Positions 17,363 to 26,651 are shown, numbered from the stretch's first letter. The stretch is DNA of 39,669 bases from Alphaproteobacteria bacterium (GCA_018830445.1 JAHJSN010000013.1:1-39669); one strand, 5' to 3'. Program-made: numbers and translations. The notes: generated by a model not told the origin, from the sequence alone.

Positions 17363-18328
17363 ATGAATACGCCGGCGAAGAAAAACAGACTGGGTCGGGG
17401 GCTTGCTTCATTGATCGGTGGAAACGGAACGAAGAACAACGTTGAGCCGCTGCCGGTTGCCTTGAAACCAGCCGGCAATGCCGAGGCTCCGCGCCGGGAC
17501 GGTTCGGTTTCGGCGGTTGCTGGCGGTACCGAGCGGCTCGAGGGCGAGCACAAGCTCGTAGCGATCGAACGGATCAAGCCGAGCAGCCTCAATCCGCGCC
17601 GGGATTTCAATCCCGAAGATCTTGCCGAACTGAGTGATTCAATCCGCTCGAAGGGCCTCGTGCAACCGATCCTGGTCCGCCCGGATCCGCTGGCGGGTGG
17701 ATTTTACGAGATCGTTGCCGGCGAGCGGCGCTGGCGGGCATGCGGCCAGGCCGGGCTGCATCGGATTGCCTGCGTCGTGCGCGATCTTACCGACAAGGAA
17801 GTTCTCGAGCTGGCGATTATCGAGAACGTGCAGCGCGCCGATCTCAATGCGATCGAAGAAGCGATGGGCTACCGGGAGTTGATCGAGCGGTTCCATTACT
17901 CGCAGGAACAAATCTCGGAGATCATCGGCAAGAGCCGCAGCCATGTCGCGAATACGCTGAGGCTGTTGCGGCTGCCGGATTCGGTGCAGGCGCTGGTGCA
18001 GATGGGACGCCTGACTGCCGGTCACGCCAGAGCGCTGATCGGGCGGGATGATGCGGTGGCGCTTGCGGAGCGGATCATCGCCGACGATTTGAATGTCCGC
18101 GCCGTCGAGGCTTTGGTGCAGACAGGGGTCGATGACGGCTCCAAGGGTCGCAGCGCACGGGAAAAGGATGCCGATACCAAGGCTTTCGAAAAGGAATTGA
18201 CCGAAGCGCTGGGCCTGAAGGTCGAGATCAAACGCGGCTCGGGCGAAAGCGGCAACATGATCATCAAATACGGGAATTTCGACCAGCTCGAATACATTCG
18301 TATGCGATTGACAGGCTCCTACAGTTGA
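17363..18328 (+). CDS. parB: Chromosome partitioning protein ParB
   Basis: ParB binds parS, clamps and slides on DNA as a CTP-dependent switch, and stimulates ParA. The 321-residue product begins MNTPAKKNRLGRGLASLIGG (the ParA-activating N-terminus). The CTPase domain holds NPRRDF, GLVQPILVR and GERRWRA (motif C2), then ENVQRADLNAIEEA. The helix-turn-helix YSQEQISEIIGKSRSHVANT and GHARAL follow. The C-terminus is the dimerisation domain. An in-frame ATG at 17345 exists, but the GGAGGGG between the two ATGs is well placed for 17363. Its targets are the three parS sites 3.6-9.5 kb upstream. Confidence 0.95.
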   Translation: MNTPAKKNRLGRGLASLIGGNGTKNNVEPLPVALKPAGNAEAPRRDGSVSAVAGGTERLEGEHKLVAIERIKPSSLNPRRDFNPEDLAELSDSIRSKGLVQPILVRPDPLAGGFYEIVAGERRWRACGQAGLHRIACVVRDLTDKEVLELAIIENVQRADLNAIEEAMGYRELIERFHYSQEQISEIIGKSRSHVANTLRLLRLPDSVQALVQMGRLTAGHARALIGRDDAVALAERIIADDLNVRAVEALVQTGVDDGSKGRSAREKDADTKAFEKELTEALGLKVEIKRGSGESGNMIIKYGNFDQLEYIRMRLTGSYS

Positions 18329-18443
18329 TACGGGAGACCGGCGCGAAAGAGTAATTCTATCCCGCGCCTTACGCATGGCTTGACGTGCCGGGTTTCGCCT
18401 GATGGTTATGGGCTCTCTTTTTCTGGCCAATACTTGCTTTGCT

Positions 18444-18497
18444 CAACACTGCTTTGGACAACACCCGGCAAGCCGGTGTTTTGATGCAAGCTTGTGT
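18444..18497. repeat. R3 palindrome interrupted by a second R3-like palindrome
   Basis: CAACACTGC (18444-18452) and AAGCTTGTGT (18488-18497) are the two halves of the R3 element. The intervening 35 bases contain another palindrome, AACACC...GGTGTT (18460-18480), with a GGC-AA-GCC core. It lies upstream of hisE in a 218-base gap that otherwise shows no gene. Confidence 0.6.
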
Positions 18498-18546
18498 CGA
18501 GGCACCAAAACCGGGTTGGACGGACGAAATCTGGACAGAGAAGCCG

Positions 18547-18879
18547 ATGAGCGACGCCGTATTGAGCCGGCTGGCAGTGACGATCCGAGAGCGACGAACC
18601 GCGGGAGCGGATGCTTCCTACACGCGGCAGCTTCTCGACGCCGGACCGAAGAAGTGTGCCAAGAAGCTCGGCGAGGAAGCCGCCGAGACGATCATCGCCG
18701 CGGTCGCCGAAGATGACGAGGCGCTGAAGGGCGAAGCGGCCGATCTCATCTACCACCTGCTGGTGCTGCTGGAATCGCGGCATATCGAATTTGGGGATGT
18801 CGTTGCCAGGCTCGAAGGGCGCATGGGCGTTTCAGGCCTAGCTGAAAAGGCCGGCAGGAAGCCGGCGGCTGGATCGTAG
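18547..18879 (+). CDS. hisE: Phosphoribosyl-ATP diphosphatase
   Basis: HisE hydrolyses phosphoribosyl-ATP to phosphoribosyl-AMP, the second step of histidine synthesis. The 110-residue product has the all-alpha MazG-like core: [21 protein letters not shown], with metal-binding acidic residues in [10 protein letters not shown] and [14 protein letters not shown]. The frame opens 36 codons earlier inside repeat DNA, but the ATG at 18547 gives the family length and N-terminus. hisE-coaA is a common rhizobial pair, usually preceded by hisF; here parB precedes it, so the pair seems separated from the his operon. Confidence 0.93.
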   Translation: MSDAVLSRLAVTIRERRTAGADASYTRQLLDAGPKKCAKKLGEEAAETIIAAVAEDDEALKGEAADLIYHLLVLLESRHIEFGDVVARLEGRMGVSGLAEKAGRKPAAGS

Positions 18880-18883
18880 GATT

Positions 18884-19831
18884 ATGCCGTCAGCGGTTCC
18901 TTTCTCGCCTTATCAGTTTTTCTCCCGGGATGAATGGGCAAAGCTTCGCGCCGACACGCCAATGACGCTTGTTCCGCGCGAACTTGACGATCTGTCGGGT
19001 CTCATCGAGCAGCTCTCCGTCGAGGAGGTCGAGACGATCTACCTGCCGCTTTCGCGACTGTTGAACCTCTACGTCGCCGCCGCGCAGGAACTGCACGCTG
19101 CAACGTCTACTTTTCTAGGACACCGGGACCGCAAGGTTCCTTTCATCCTGGGCGTCGCCGGGTCTGTGGCGATCGGCAAGAGTACGACGGCGCGCGTCCT
19201 GAAAGCGCTGCTGGCGCGATGGCCGGATCATCCGCGCGTCGATCTCATAACAACGGACGGGTTCCTTTACCCCAATGCGGAGTTGGCGCGGCGCGGGTTG
19301 ATGGAGCGGAAGGGATTTCCGGAAAGCTTCGATTCGGCTAGGCTTCTGCAGTTCCTCGTCGATGTGAAGTCGGGCCGCGAAAAAGTGGAGGCACCGGTTT
19401 ATTCTCACTTTCACTACGACATCATGCCTGGAACTGGAATTACGATCGAGAACCCCGACATCCTGATCGTCGAGGGGCTCAATCTGCTGCAGCCGGCACG
19501 ACTGCCGAGGGATGGCGAGGCGATACCGTTCGTATCGGATTTCTTCGACTTCTCGATCTATCTGGATGCCGATCCGGCGCTGATCGAGGAATGGTATGTC
19601 GAACGTTTCATGCGCTTGAGGCAGACGGCATTCCGCGATCCGGCCGCCTATTTCCACCAGTACGCGCTACTCAGCGACGAGGAGGCGCGGGCAAAGGGTC
19701 GCTCGATCTGGCGTGGCATCAATCTGCGCAATCTTGAGGAGAATATTATTCCCACGAAGCAACGTGCGCGGCTGATCCTGAAAAAGTCCGAAAAACACAG
19801 AATCGAGCGGGTCGCGCTACGAAAGCTTTAG
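18884..19831 (+). CDS. coaA: Type I pantothenate kinase
   Basis: CoaA phosphorylates pantothenate, the first and rate-controlling step of CoA synthesis, and is inhibited by CoA. The 315-residue product has [17 protein letters not shown] at the start. The P-loop is [15 protein letters not shown] (about residues 90-104). [34 protein letters not shown] and [11 protein letters not shown] are type I signatures, as is [16 protein letters not shown] near the end. It starts four bases after hisE and ends before a strong terminator. Confidence 0.96.
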   Translation: MPSAVPFSPYQFFSRDEWAKLRADTPMTLVPRELDDLSGLIEQLSVEEVETIYLPLSRLLNLYVAAAQELHAATSTFLGHRDRKVPFILGVAGSVAIGKSTTARVLKALLARWPDHPRVDLITTDGFLYPNAELARRGLMERKGFPESFDSARLLQFLVDVKSGREKVEAPVYSHFHYDIMPGTGITIENPDILIVEGLNLLQPARLPRDGEAIPFVSDFFDFSIYLDADPALIEEWYVERFMRLRQTAFRDPAAYFHQYALLSDEEARAKGRSIWRGINLRNLEENIIPTKQRARLILKKSEKHRIERVALRKL

Positions 19832-19898
19832 ATTGCAGGCGGCGCAATGGGTCATTTCAATTCGTCCGTTTGCGCAGGCGCGACATCGAGGCGAGGCA

Positions 19899-19937
19899 AC
19901 AAAAAAACGGCCGCATTGGGGTGCGGCCGTTTTTTTG
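19899..19937. terminator. Strong bidirectional intrinsic terminator after coaA
   Basis: ACGGCCGC (19907-19914) pairs with GCGGCCGT (19923-19930) over an eight-base loop. It is preceded by seven As and followed by seven Ts, so it can end coaA on the plus strand and the minus-strand gene at 20001. Confidence 0.92.
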
Positions 19938-20000
19938 TGCTGTAAGGGAGGGAAATAGGCCTGAACTCTATATTATACTGAACAGTGTTTATTTGTGTGC

Positions 20001-20618
20001 TTAACGGCCCGGAGACGGCACACCACCGAAACCGAACAGGGATTGGGAAAAGGCCAACTGATAGTGCATTACCGAGCGTACTAACGGTGACTGTATTGTC
20101 TGGGACGCAACGTAGAACTGGAGCTGCCAAACAGCTGAAGCGGTGCGGAGGCTGTTAGAAAGCATTTGGCGTGCGGTAAACTCGTTCGGGGCCGCGAATA
20201 CGCCGTATCGTCGCGATTCCTCGTCAGAATCATTGGCGCGGCGCGTTGCAGAGTCATCGCCGGACTTTTTTGTGACCGGTTCCGAACGGGCTGGCTCGCG
20301 GGGGTGGACGAGAGCCATGGTGCGGATCTCGGAAGTGTTGTGCCGCGGGGCGGGTGCGCTTTGGTTTTCGAGTCGGTTGCACTTCGATTCCGGTTGGGCT
20401 TGCGGGCGCAATTCGCGGAATAGCAGTTCCTTTTCGGCGTTGAACTTGTCGCGCAGGCGCCGAATTGTCGATGGATCGGATATTCCTTTGTGCTTTATTG
20501 CGGTTGTCGGTCTTAATTCCGGGGCCTCGATGATCATCTCAGCAATTTCCCGGAGTAGACGGCTATCGTCAATTCCCGACCCTTTGGGCCGGCCTCGACG
20601 GGATTTCTTGCGGTGCAT
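20001..20618 (-). CDS. Hypothetical protein with AT-hook and helix-turn-helix-like N-terminus
   Basis: I do not recognise this 205-residue protein. Its first 20 residues are basic and contain RRGRPKGSGIDD, an AT-hook-like GRPKG motif that would bind the minor groove. Residues 18-62 are predicted helical, with AEMIIEAPELRPTTAIKHKG and ISDPSTIRRLRDKFNAEKE reading like a small DNA-binding helical domain. Residues 70-140 are polar, low-complexity and likely disordered. The last 60 residues are more hydrophobic and aromatic (VWQLQFYVASQTIQSPLV), faintly phasin-like. It faces the coaA terminator and is divergent from a GrlR-like gene. A DNA-binding regulator is inferred, not shown. Confidence 0.65.
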   Translation of the reverse strand: MHRKKSRRGRPKGSGIDDSRLLREIAEMIIEAPELRPTTAIKHKGISDPSTIRRLRDKFNAEKELLFRELRPQAQPESKCNRLENQSAPAPRHNTSEIRTMALVHPREPARSEPVTKKSGDDSATRRANDSDEESRRYGVFAAPNEFTARQMLSNSLRTASAVWQLQFYVASQTIQSPLVRSVMHYQLAFSQSLFGFGGVPSPGR

Positions 20619-20822
20619 AGGAACTTAATCCTGTGTGAATTTGGCGTTGGATGATCCTGATATAACGGTAATTTCCTGGAAAGATCCAGGGAGATTAAAT
20701 AGAATAGGGGTAATTGTGATCGGCAAGTAGGTACAATTGTTGCGCTTTTGCATCCTGAATTTACAGGAATAGGCAATAAAATGTGCGCCGCATCGCGTTT
20801 ATTGGCGAAGTGACGTTTCCGG

Positions 20823-20849
20823 GGCCCATTCGTAGTTATTGAATGGGCC
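20823..20849. promoter_or_regulatory. Perfect hairpin upstream of the GrlR-like gene
   Basis: GGCCCATT (20823-20830) pairs with AATGGGCC (20842-20849) over an 11-base loop, 34 bases before the ATG. No strong T-run follows. It may be an attenuator, an operator, or a repeat. The rest of 20619-20883 is AT-richer than its surroundings, has a CCTGGA/TCCAGG hairpin at 20675-20690, and likely holds both divergent promoters. Confidence 0.45.
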
Positions 20850-20883
20850 GGTTTGATTCGCTCTAATTGAGGGCTTTTTGGAA

Positions 20884-21315
20884 ATGGCTGTTGAATCCCA
20901 GGATTCCAGGGCCAAAGCAGGCATCTACCAAGACAACGGTGAATGCGGTCTGCTGGATGTCTGGCGGGATGGTCTTTATCGGGTTCACTTCGCCGTGGAG
21001 GGACGGGCGGTTGAGGAGTCGGGGGAAGCGCTTGTCGTGTTGAGGGAAGGTTCGATTTTCGGTTCGGACAAGTTCGGCGGGGTCTTCGAGGGGCAACTCG
21101 TCGTTAGACCTTCAGGCCGTGGGGCCGGTTTGAGGCTCCAGGTTCGTGTGCCGCCCGGCGGGGTGCTGGTGACCGGCAAGCGAGTCGGCTTTGAAGAGTG
21201 TGTTGTCGATGTCTCCGGTGAGCTTTCGCACGAGGACCAGGAATTCGGAGGTATTTGCGAATTGCTGGGGGAAAGGCTCGTTGTGAAATTCCGGTATATC
21301 GGAATTCTGGGCTAG
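20884..21315 (+). CDS. GrlR-like small protein
   Basis: The 143-residue protein contains GLYRVHFAVEG (about residues 31-41), EALVVLREGSIFGSDKFGGVFEG (about residues 49-71) and alternating hydrophobic strands to the end. This matches the compact beta-barrel pattern DGxYxVxF...GxxVLRDGxIxGxDxxxxYxG of the GrlR regulatory family, first known as a repressor of type III secretion in enteropathogens but common in alphaproteobacteria without that system. No secretion genes are nearby, so its role is open. GAGGG ten bases before the ATG supports the start. The stop codon TAG overlaps the first palindromic repeat unit. The family call is by pattern only. Confidence 0.55.
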   Translation: MAVESQDSRAKAGIYQDNGECGLLDVWRDGLYRVHFAVEGRAVEESGEALVVLREGSIFGSDKFGGVFEGQLVVRPSGRGAGLRLQVRVPPGGVLVTGKRVGFEECVVDVSGELSHEDQEFGGICELLGERLVVKFRYIGILG

Positions 21316-21644
21316 TGTTCCGGCTCCGACACTTGGTTCCCCTTGCAGCACACTATCGACCAAGTGTCGGAGCCATAAGGAACACGAGAAAAGCTATGGT
21401 TCCAGTGTAGCTTTTGCACCAAACGTTTGGCATCGAGCCAAGCCGCAAATGGGGACCAAACGTTAGGTGCGCTACACTCGTGTTCCGGCTCCGACACTTG
21501 GTTCCCCTTGCAGCACGCTATTCCTCCAAGTGTCGGAGCCATAAGGAACACGAGAAAAGCTATGGTTCCAGTGTAGCTTTTGCACCAAACGTTTGGCATC
21601 GAGCCAAGCCGCAAATGGGGACCAAACGTTAGGTGCGCTACACT
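21315..21644. repeat. Two tandem copies of a paired hairpin unit (A-B-A-B)
   Basis: Hairpin A1 (21315-21385) has GTGTTCC/GGAACAC ends and a perfect 15-bp inner stem, GGCTCCGACACTTGG (21322-21336) with its complement at 21360-21374. Hairpin B1 (21404-21478) has AGTGTAGC/GCTACACT ends and a 14-of-15 inner stem, GCACCAAACGTTTGG (21416-21430) with 21456-21470. The unit repeats as A2 (21480-21551) and B2 (21570-21644), with a period of 165-166 bases. The copies are nearly identical except in the A loop. It fills most of the 464-base gap before rimM; 21645-21779 shows nothing else. Confidence 0.9.
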
Positions 21645-21779
21645 GGCAAAGGTCGTTGCCCTGAATATAGCCAGCGGTTGTTGTTTCTACTCGTTCTTGT
21701 TGCCGGTTCCAGGTAAAGGGCCATAGAGGCGCTGCAAGACGAGCAGCTTGGCAAAGAGCGATAATCGGCGGTGGTGAGG

Positions 21780-22358
21780 ATGGCGAAGCCCGAGCGGGTT
21801 CAACTGGGTCTGATAACCGGTGTTCACGGGATTCGTGGGGATGTGATCGTCAAGGCGTTCACCGCCGATCCGGAAGATATTGCGCTTTATGAATTGACGG
21901 ATGCATCGGGCGGCCGGCCGCTGCGACTTAAGGTGCGCAGAATAACCGCGAAGGGTCTCGTCGCCGGGGTCAGCGGGGTTACCGACCGGAACGGCGCGGA
22001 GGCCCTCAAGGGAACGGAATTGTGGGTGGAGAGGTCGCTGCTGCCAGCGCCGGATGAGGACGAGTTCTATTACGTCGATCTGATCGGCCTGGAGGCGGTG
22101 GATCTCGAGGGGGTGCGGTTCGGCAGAATCGTACAAGTCGCCAATTACGGGGCTGGAGAGCTACTCGAAATTGAACTCGACAACACGCGAAATACAGAGC
22201 TGGTGCCGTTCAAGGTGGAATTCGTGCCGCACGTCGATGTCACGGGCGGGCGCGTTGCCGTGGCGTGGCCTCTGCAATTCGAAGTTGTCAATCCCTCCGA
22301 CGGGGATGACGCCGAGAACGGCGATGCGGGCGGGTCCGGGGCGGGCAATACAAATTGA
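21780..22358 (+). CDS. rimM: Ribosome maturation factor RimM
   Basis: RimM binds ribosomal protein S19 and assists 30S head assembly. The 192-residue product has QLGLITGVHGIRGDVIVKAFTADPEDI at its N-terminus, the VSGVTDRNGAEALKGTELWV block, and the PRC-barrel domain with EFYYVDLIGLEAV, GRIVQVANYGAGELLEIEL and PFKVEFVPHVDV. The acidic glycine-rich tail after residue 175 is extra. The start may instead be GTG 21771. In this group rimM normally sits in rpsP-rimM-trmD-rplS; here it stands alone, with hairpin repeats upstream and ubiH downstream. Confidence 0.93.
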   Translation: MAKPERVQLGLITGVHGIRGDVIVKAFTADPEDIALYELTDASGGRPLRLKVRRITAKGLVAGVSGVTDRNGAEALKGTELWVERSLLPAPDEDEFYYVDLIGLEAVDLEGVRFGRIVQVANYGAGELLEIELDNTRNTELVPFKVEFVPHVDVTGGRVAVAWPLQFEVVNPSDGDDAENGDAGGSGAGNTN

Positions 22359-22399
22359 GACCGCCGTTTTGGCGTATCTCATTGATTTTGGTTGGCGGC

Positions 22400-23638
22400 T
22401 TAGAGCGGGTCGCCGCGCAGCAGGCGGGGGACATCGCCGGTCTGGCCGGCGGCTTCCCTTACCAGGATCGATTTCGCCAAAGGCATGCGGTCGATCAGTC
22501 CGAGCCCGGCGTCGCGCAGCGAGCGCAGCAACGGGTTGTCATTCGAAAACAGGCGATTGAGGCCGTCGAACGCCGCCGTGGAGACTGTCGAGTCGAAGCG
22601 GCGCCAGCGCTCGTATCGCTTGAGACCTTCAGGGTCCGAGGGCGGCAGACCAATCCGGGCGTTGTCGACGATCACTTCTGTCAGCGCAGCGACGTCGCGG
22701 AAACCGAGATTCAAGCCTTGCCCGGCGATCGGGTGGACGCCGCGCGCGGTGTCGCCGATGAGCGCCAAATGAGGCGACACGAACGAGCGGGCGAGATGCA
22801 GCGACAGCGGCCAGGATGCGGGCCGCACGATCACCTCGAGTTCGCCGAGCCTACCAGCGAAGCGGCGTTCGACCTCGGCGTGGAAGTCGTTGTCAGGCAG
22901 GGCCATAATACGGCGGGCTTCGGCTTTCTCCTCGGTCCAGGTGACGCAGCTGCGGTCGTTGGGGAGCGGCAGAATGGCGAATGGTCCGGAAGGAAGAAAA
23001 TGCTGTATCGCGCGGCCGTGGTGGGGGACGGAGTGCCGCAGCACCGTGCAGATTCCCGATTGAGGATAGTCCCAGCCGACGGTCTTGATTCCGGCGGCAT
23101 CGCGGATGGCCGAGCGACGGCCTTCGGCGGCGATGACGAGATCAGCGGTGTAGCTTGCGCCGTTGGATGTGATGATTTCCGCGCCATTGTCGCCGGTGGT
23201 GAAGCCGGTCACGGTAGCGCCCTCGATCATTTCCACGCCGGAGGCGTTCGTCAGCGCGCTTCTGAAGGCGTTTGCCAGGACCGCGTCGGGCACGATGTGG
23301 GAGGCGGGCGAGCCATCCTCGATTATGTTCTCGTAGGTGAGAAGCACCGGCCTTATGCCGGCGTTAAGCGGGGAATCGGTGATCTCGATTTCGCTGACCG
23401 GTTGGGAGGCAGGTTCGATCTGCTGCCATAGTCCCAGGAACTCCAGGAGGTGGCGGGAGCCGGCTGAAATTGCGAATGCGCGGGGGCTTTCTTTACGGAC
23501 GGAGGTCGTGGATGGTGCGGCTGCCTGGTCGATCACAGCGATCGATTGGGTTTGTTCGAGTGACTTTCCCAGCGCCAGCGCCAATGCGGCGCCGGTAAAA
23601 CTCGCCCCCGAAATGAGGATGTCGAAGTTGTTTTTCAT
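22400..23638 (-). CDS. UbiH/UbiF/Coq6-family FAD-dependent hydroxylase
   Basis: This 412-residue flavoprotein monooxygenase has the N-terminal dinucleotide motif DILISGASFTGAALALALG. The DG-type motif occurs in ADLVIAAEGRRSAIRDAAG, and the second FAD motif is ALIGDTARGVHPIAGQGLNL, followed by GFRDVAAL. These are hallmarks of ubiquinone-ring hydroxylases. Alphaproteobacteria often use one or two such enzymes for several positions, so the exact carbon cannot be assigned. It is convergent with rimM and divergent from tesB, with about 116 bases for both promoters. Confidence 0.9.
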   Translation of the reverse strand: MKNNFDILISGASFTGAALALALGKSLEQTQSIAVIDQAAAPSTTSVRKESPRAFAISAGSRHLLEFLGLWQQIEPASQPVSEIEITDSPLNAGIRPVLLTYENIIEDGSPASHIVPDAVLANAFRSALTNASGVEMIEGATVTGFTTGDNGAEIITSNGASYTADLVIAAEGRRSAIRDAAGIKTVGWDYPQSGICTVLRHSVPHHGRAIQHFLPSGPFAILPLPNDRSCVTWTEEKAEARRIMALPDNDFHAEVERRFAGRLGELEVIVRPASWPLSLHLARSFVSPHLALIGDTARGVHPIAGQGLNLGFRDVAALTEVIVDNARIGLPPSDPEGLKRYERWRRFDSTVSTAAFDGLNRLFSNDNPLLRSLRDAGLGLIDRMPLAKSILVREAAGQTGDVPRLLRGDPL

Positions 23639-23754
23639 CGGGAAACCACCGCGTTTTTAGTCGTGGTGCACTTTGCGCTGGCCGCCAAGCTTCGTAAAGT
23701 GCCGATGGTGCCGCGGCAGATGGTGCGCCGATGTAATGCAGAGGGTGCGGGCAA

Positions 23755-24624
23755 ATGAGCGGGAATGCCAAGGAGGCCGTCGGAGAGCTTTTGGCGCTTC
23801 TCGATATTGAGCGGATCGAAGATAACCTGTTTCGCGGCCAAAGCGGAAGCGTCGGCTGGCGGCGCGTCTATGGCGGCCAGGTTCTTGCCCAGGCTCTGGT
23901 CGCGGCGATCCACACAGTGACGGGGGAACGGCTGGTTCACTCGCTGCACGGTTATTTCATCCTGCCTGGCGATATTGATGCGCCGATCCTCTACGAAGTC
24001 GAGAATATTCGCGACGGCGGCAGTTTCTCGACCCGGCGCGTCAAGGCGATACAACACGGACGGGTGATCTTTGAGATGGGTGCCTCCTTCCATAAAGTGG
24101 AGGACGGGATCAATCACGCCGTGCAGATGCCCGACGTGCCGCTGCCAGGGGATCTGAAGAACGCGCGCGAGTTGTTTTCGGGCAAGCTTGCCGATCTGCC
24201 CGAGAGCATGCAGCGGTTCTGGAAGCGCTTTCTGCCGATCGAGTTCCGCCCGGTGGATATCTCGCGATATTTGGACAGGAGCCACCGACAGGCCCAACAG
24301 CACATCTGGTTCAAGGCGGTCGACCGGCTGCCGGACAATCCGGAGGTGCATGCCGGCATCCTCGCGTATGCTTCCGATTTCGCGCTTCTGGAAACGGCGT
24401 TGGCGCCGCACGGCAAGTTACTGTCGGACGATGATGTGTGGCTTGCCAGCCTCGATCATGCGCTGTGGTTGCACCGGCCGGTGCGGGCCGATGAGTGGCT
24501 GCTTTATTCGCTCGACAGTCCCAGCGCAGCGAACGCCAGGGGGTTCTGCCGCGGTCAGATTTTCCGCGAAGATGGAACGCTCGTTGCCTCCACCGCCCAG
24601 GAAGGCCTGATGCGGATCGGTTGA
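23755..24624 (+). CDS. tesB: Acyl-CoA thioesterase II
   Basis: TesB hydrolyses medium- and long-chain acyl-CoA to fatty acid and CoA. The 289-residue product is a double hotdog protein. The N-terminal repeat holds RVYGGQVLAQALVAA (about residues 37-51) and VHSLHGYFILPGD. The C-terminal repeat has ASLDHALWLHRPVRADEWLL and SPSAANARGFCRGQIFREDG, including the Asp of the catalytic triad. Length and ends match the family. It precedes the glnK promoter region on the same strand. Confidence 0.94.
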   Translation: MSGNAKEAVGELLALLDIERIEDNLFRGQSGSVGWRRVYGGQVLAQALVAAIHTVTGERLVHSLHGYFILPGDIDAPILYEVENIRDGGSFSTRRVKAIQHGRVIFEMGASFHKVEDGINHAVQMPDVPLPGDLKNARELFSGKLADLPESMQRFWKRFLPIEFRPVDISRYLDRSHRQAQQHIWFKAVDRLPDNPEVHAGILAYASDFALLETALAPHGKLLSDDDVWLASLDHALWLHRPVRADEWLLYSLDSPSAANARGFCRGQIFREDGTLVASTAQEGLMRIG

Positions 24625-24792
24625 GCGTCAATCGATGCGGCAGAGGCAGCTCGATGGGACTGTAAAAGTTTTGTGCATTAATTGTTTCGTGCATTATTTT
24701 TAGGCAATAATTTCGGCTTCGGGCTATGGCGACAATTGGCACCTCCATATAAAATTGTTTATTTTCAATGTTTTAATTACATCTTCCCGAGT

Positions 24793-25254
<462 letters not shown>

Positions 25255-25277
25255 GTGCAAGCGGAGGGACGAAACTG

Positions 25278-26651
25278 ATGATTGAATTCAACAAAAAACT
25301 CGGGCTCGGACTGGCTGCCGTTACGGTGCTGGCCCTGAGTGTGGCTCCGGGGCTTGCGCAAGAAGCCGCCGCACCTGCAGCGGCTGCTGCTGACCCCAAA
25401 ACGGAGGTCACGGCTGCCAACGTCGAGTACGTCTTCAACACCTTGCTGTTCTTGATGTCGGGCTTCCTCGTCATGTGGATGGCCGCTGGCTTCGCGATGC
25501 TCGAAGCGGGTCTCGTGCGCTCCAAGAACGTCGCCATGCAGTGCACCAAGAACATCGCGCTGTACTCGATCGCGGGCCTGATGTTCTGGCTCGTCGGCTA
25601 TAACCTGATGTATCCCGGCGACGACGGCTGGATCGTGGCCGATACGATTGGCAAGTTCCTGCCGGTGACCATGCCAGAGCCGGCTTCGGATACGGCCAAC
25701 TCCTACGCGACCGGATCCGACTGGTTCTTCCAGATGGTGTTTTGCGCAACCACCGCTTCGATCGTTTCGGGTACTCTTGCCGAGCGTATCAAGCTGTGGC
25801 CGTTCCTGATTTTCGTCGTCGTCCTCACCGGCATCATCTACCCGATCCAGGGTTCATGGGAATGGGGTGCAGGCTGGCTCGACGACATGGGCTTCTCCGA
25901 CTTCGCCGGCTCGACGCTGGTGCACTCGACCGGCGGCTGGGCGGCTCTTGCGGGCGCGCTGCTGCTGGGAGCCCGCGCCGGCAAATACGGTCCTAACGGG
26001 GCGATCCATCCGATGCCCGGTTCTTCCATGCCGCTGGCGACGCTCGGTACGTTCATCCTGTGGCTTGGCTGGTTCGGCTTCAATGGTGGGTCGCAGCTGG
26101 CTCTCGGTTCGCTCGAAAATGCTTCGGCGGTCGCCAAGATCTTCGTCAACACCAACATGGCAGCCGCAGCAGGCGTGATCGTCGCGATGGTGCTGACGCA
26201 AGTGATCTACGGAAAAGTCGATCTGACGATGGCACTCAACGGGGCACTGGCCGGTCTTGTCTCGATCACTGCGGAGCCACTTGCTCCGGCGATCTGGCAA
26301 GCCGTCGTGATCGGTTCCGTCGGTGGCGTCATCGTGGTGTTCACGGTGCCGCTGCTCGACAAGCTGCGCATCGACGACGTGGTCGGCGCGATTCCGGTGC
26401 ACCTCATTGCGGGTATCTGGGGAACGTTGATCGTTGCCTGGACGAATGCGGAAGCCAACGTCGTTGTGCAGGCGACCGGTGTTGTTGCAATCGGTGCATT
26501 CGTGTTCGTGTCCAGCTTCGTGCTGTGGGCATTCCTCAAGTTCACGATCGGTCTGAGGCCGACGCTCGAAGAGGAAATCGATGGTCTCGACAAGGCTGAG
26601 ATCGGTATCGAAGCCTATCCGGAGTTCGGGTCCGGCAGCCAGCGGATCTGA
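25278..26651 (+). CDS. amtB: Ammonium transporter
   Basis: AmtB is a trimeric inner-membrane ammonium channel. The product of about 457 residues has an N-terminal signal peptide (KKLGLGLAAVTVLALSVAPG, cleavage near AQEAA) and eleven membrane segments. Pore features are visible: DFAGSTLVHSTGGW carries the conserved Asp and first twin His, and AIPVHLIAGIWGT the second twin His. An ATG at 25251 overlaps the glnK stop, but GGAGGG nine bases before ATG 25278 favours the later start. The cytoplasmic tail EEEIDGLDKAEIGIEAYPEF is typical and contacts GlnK. Confidence 0.95.
   Translation: MIEFNKKLGLGLAAVTVLALSVAPGLAQEAAAPAAAAADPKTEVTAANVEYVFNTLLFLMSGFLVMWMAAGFAMLEAGLVRSKNVAMQCTKNIALYSIAGLMFWLVGYNLMYPGDDGWIVADTIGKFLPVTMPEPASDTANSYATGSDWFFQMVFCATTASIVSGTLAERIKLWPFLIFVVVLTGIIYPIQGSWEWGAGWLDDMGFSDFAGSTLVHSTGGWAALAGALLLGARAGKYGPNGAIHPMPGSSMPLATLGTFILWLGWFGFNGGSQLALGSLENASAVAKIFVNTNMAAAAGVIVAMVLTQVIYGKVDLTMALNGALAGLVSITAEPLAPAIWQAVVIGSVGGVIVVFTVPLLDKLRIDDVVGAIPVHLIAGIWGTLIVAWTNAEANVVVQATGVVAIGAFVFVSSFVLWAFLKFTIGLRPTLEEEIDGLDKAEIGIEAYPEFGSGSQRI

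Noticed and set aside
19852-20130. Minus-strand frame after the AT-hook gene
   Set aside because: It overlaps the bidirectional terminator and the end of the 20001-20618 gene and has no recognisable content.
21315-21644. Possible CRISPR array
   Set aside because: There are only two units of two different hairpins, no 28-37-base direct repeats with unique spacers, and no cas genes.
22355-23431. 358-codon plus-strand frame
   Set aside because: It is antisense to the ubiH-type hydroxylase, whose FAD motifs are intact.
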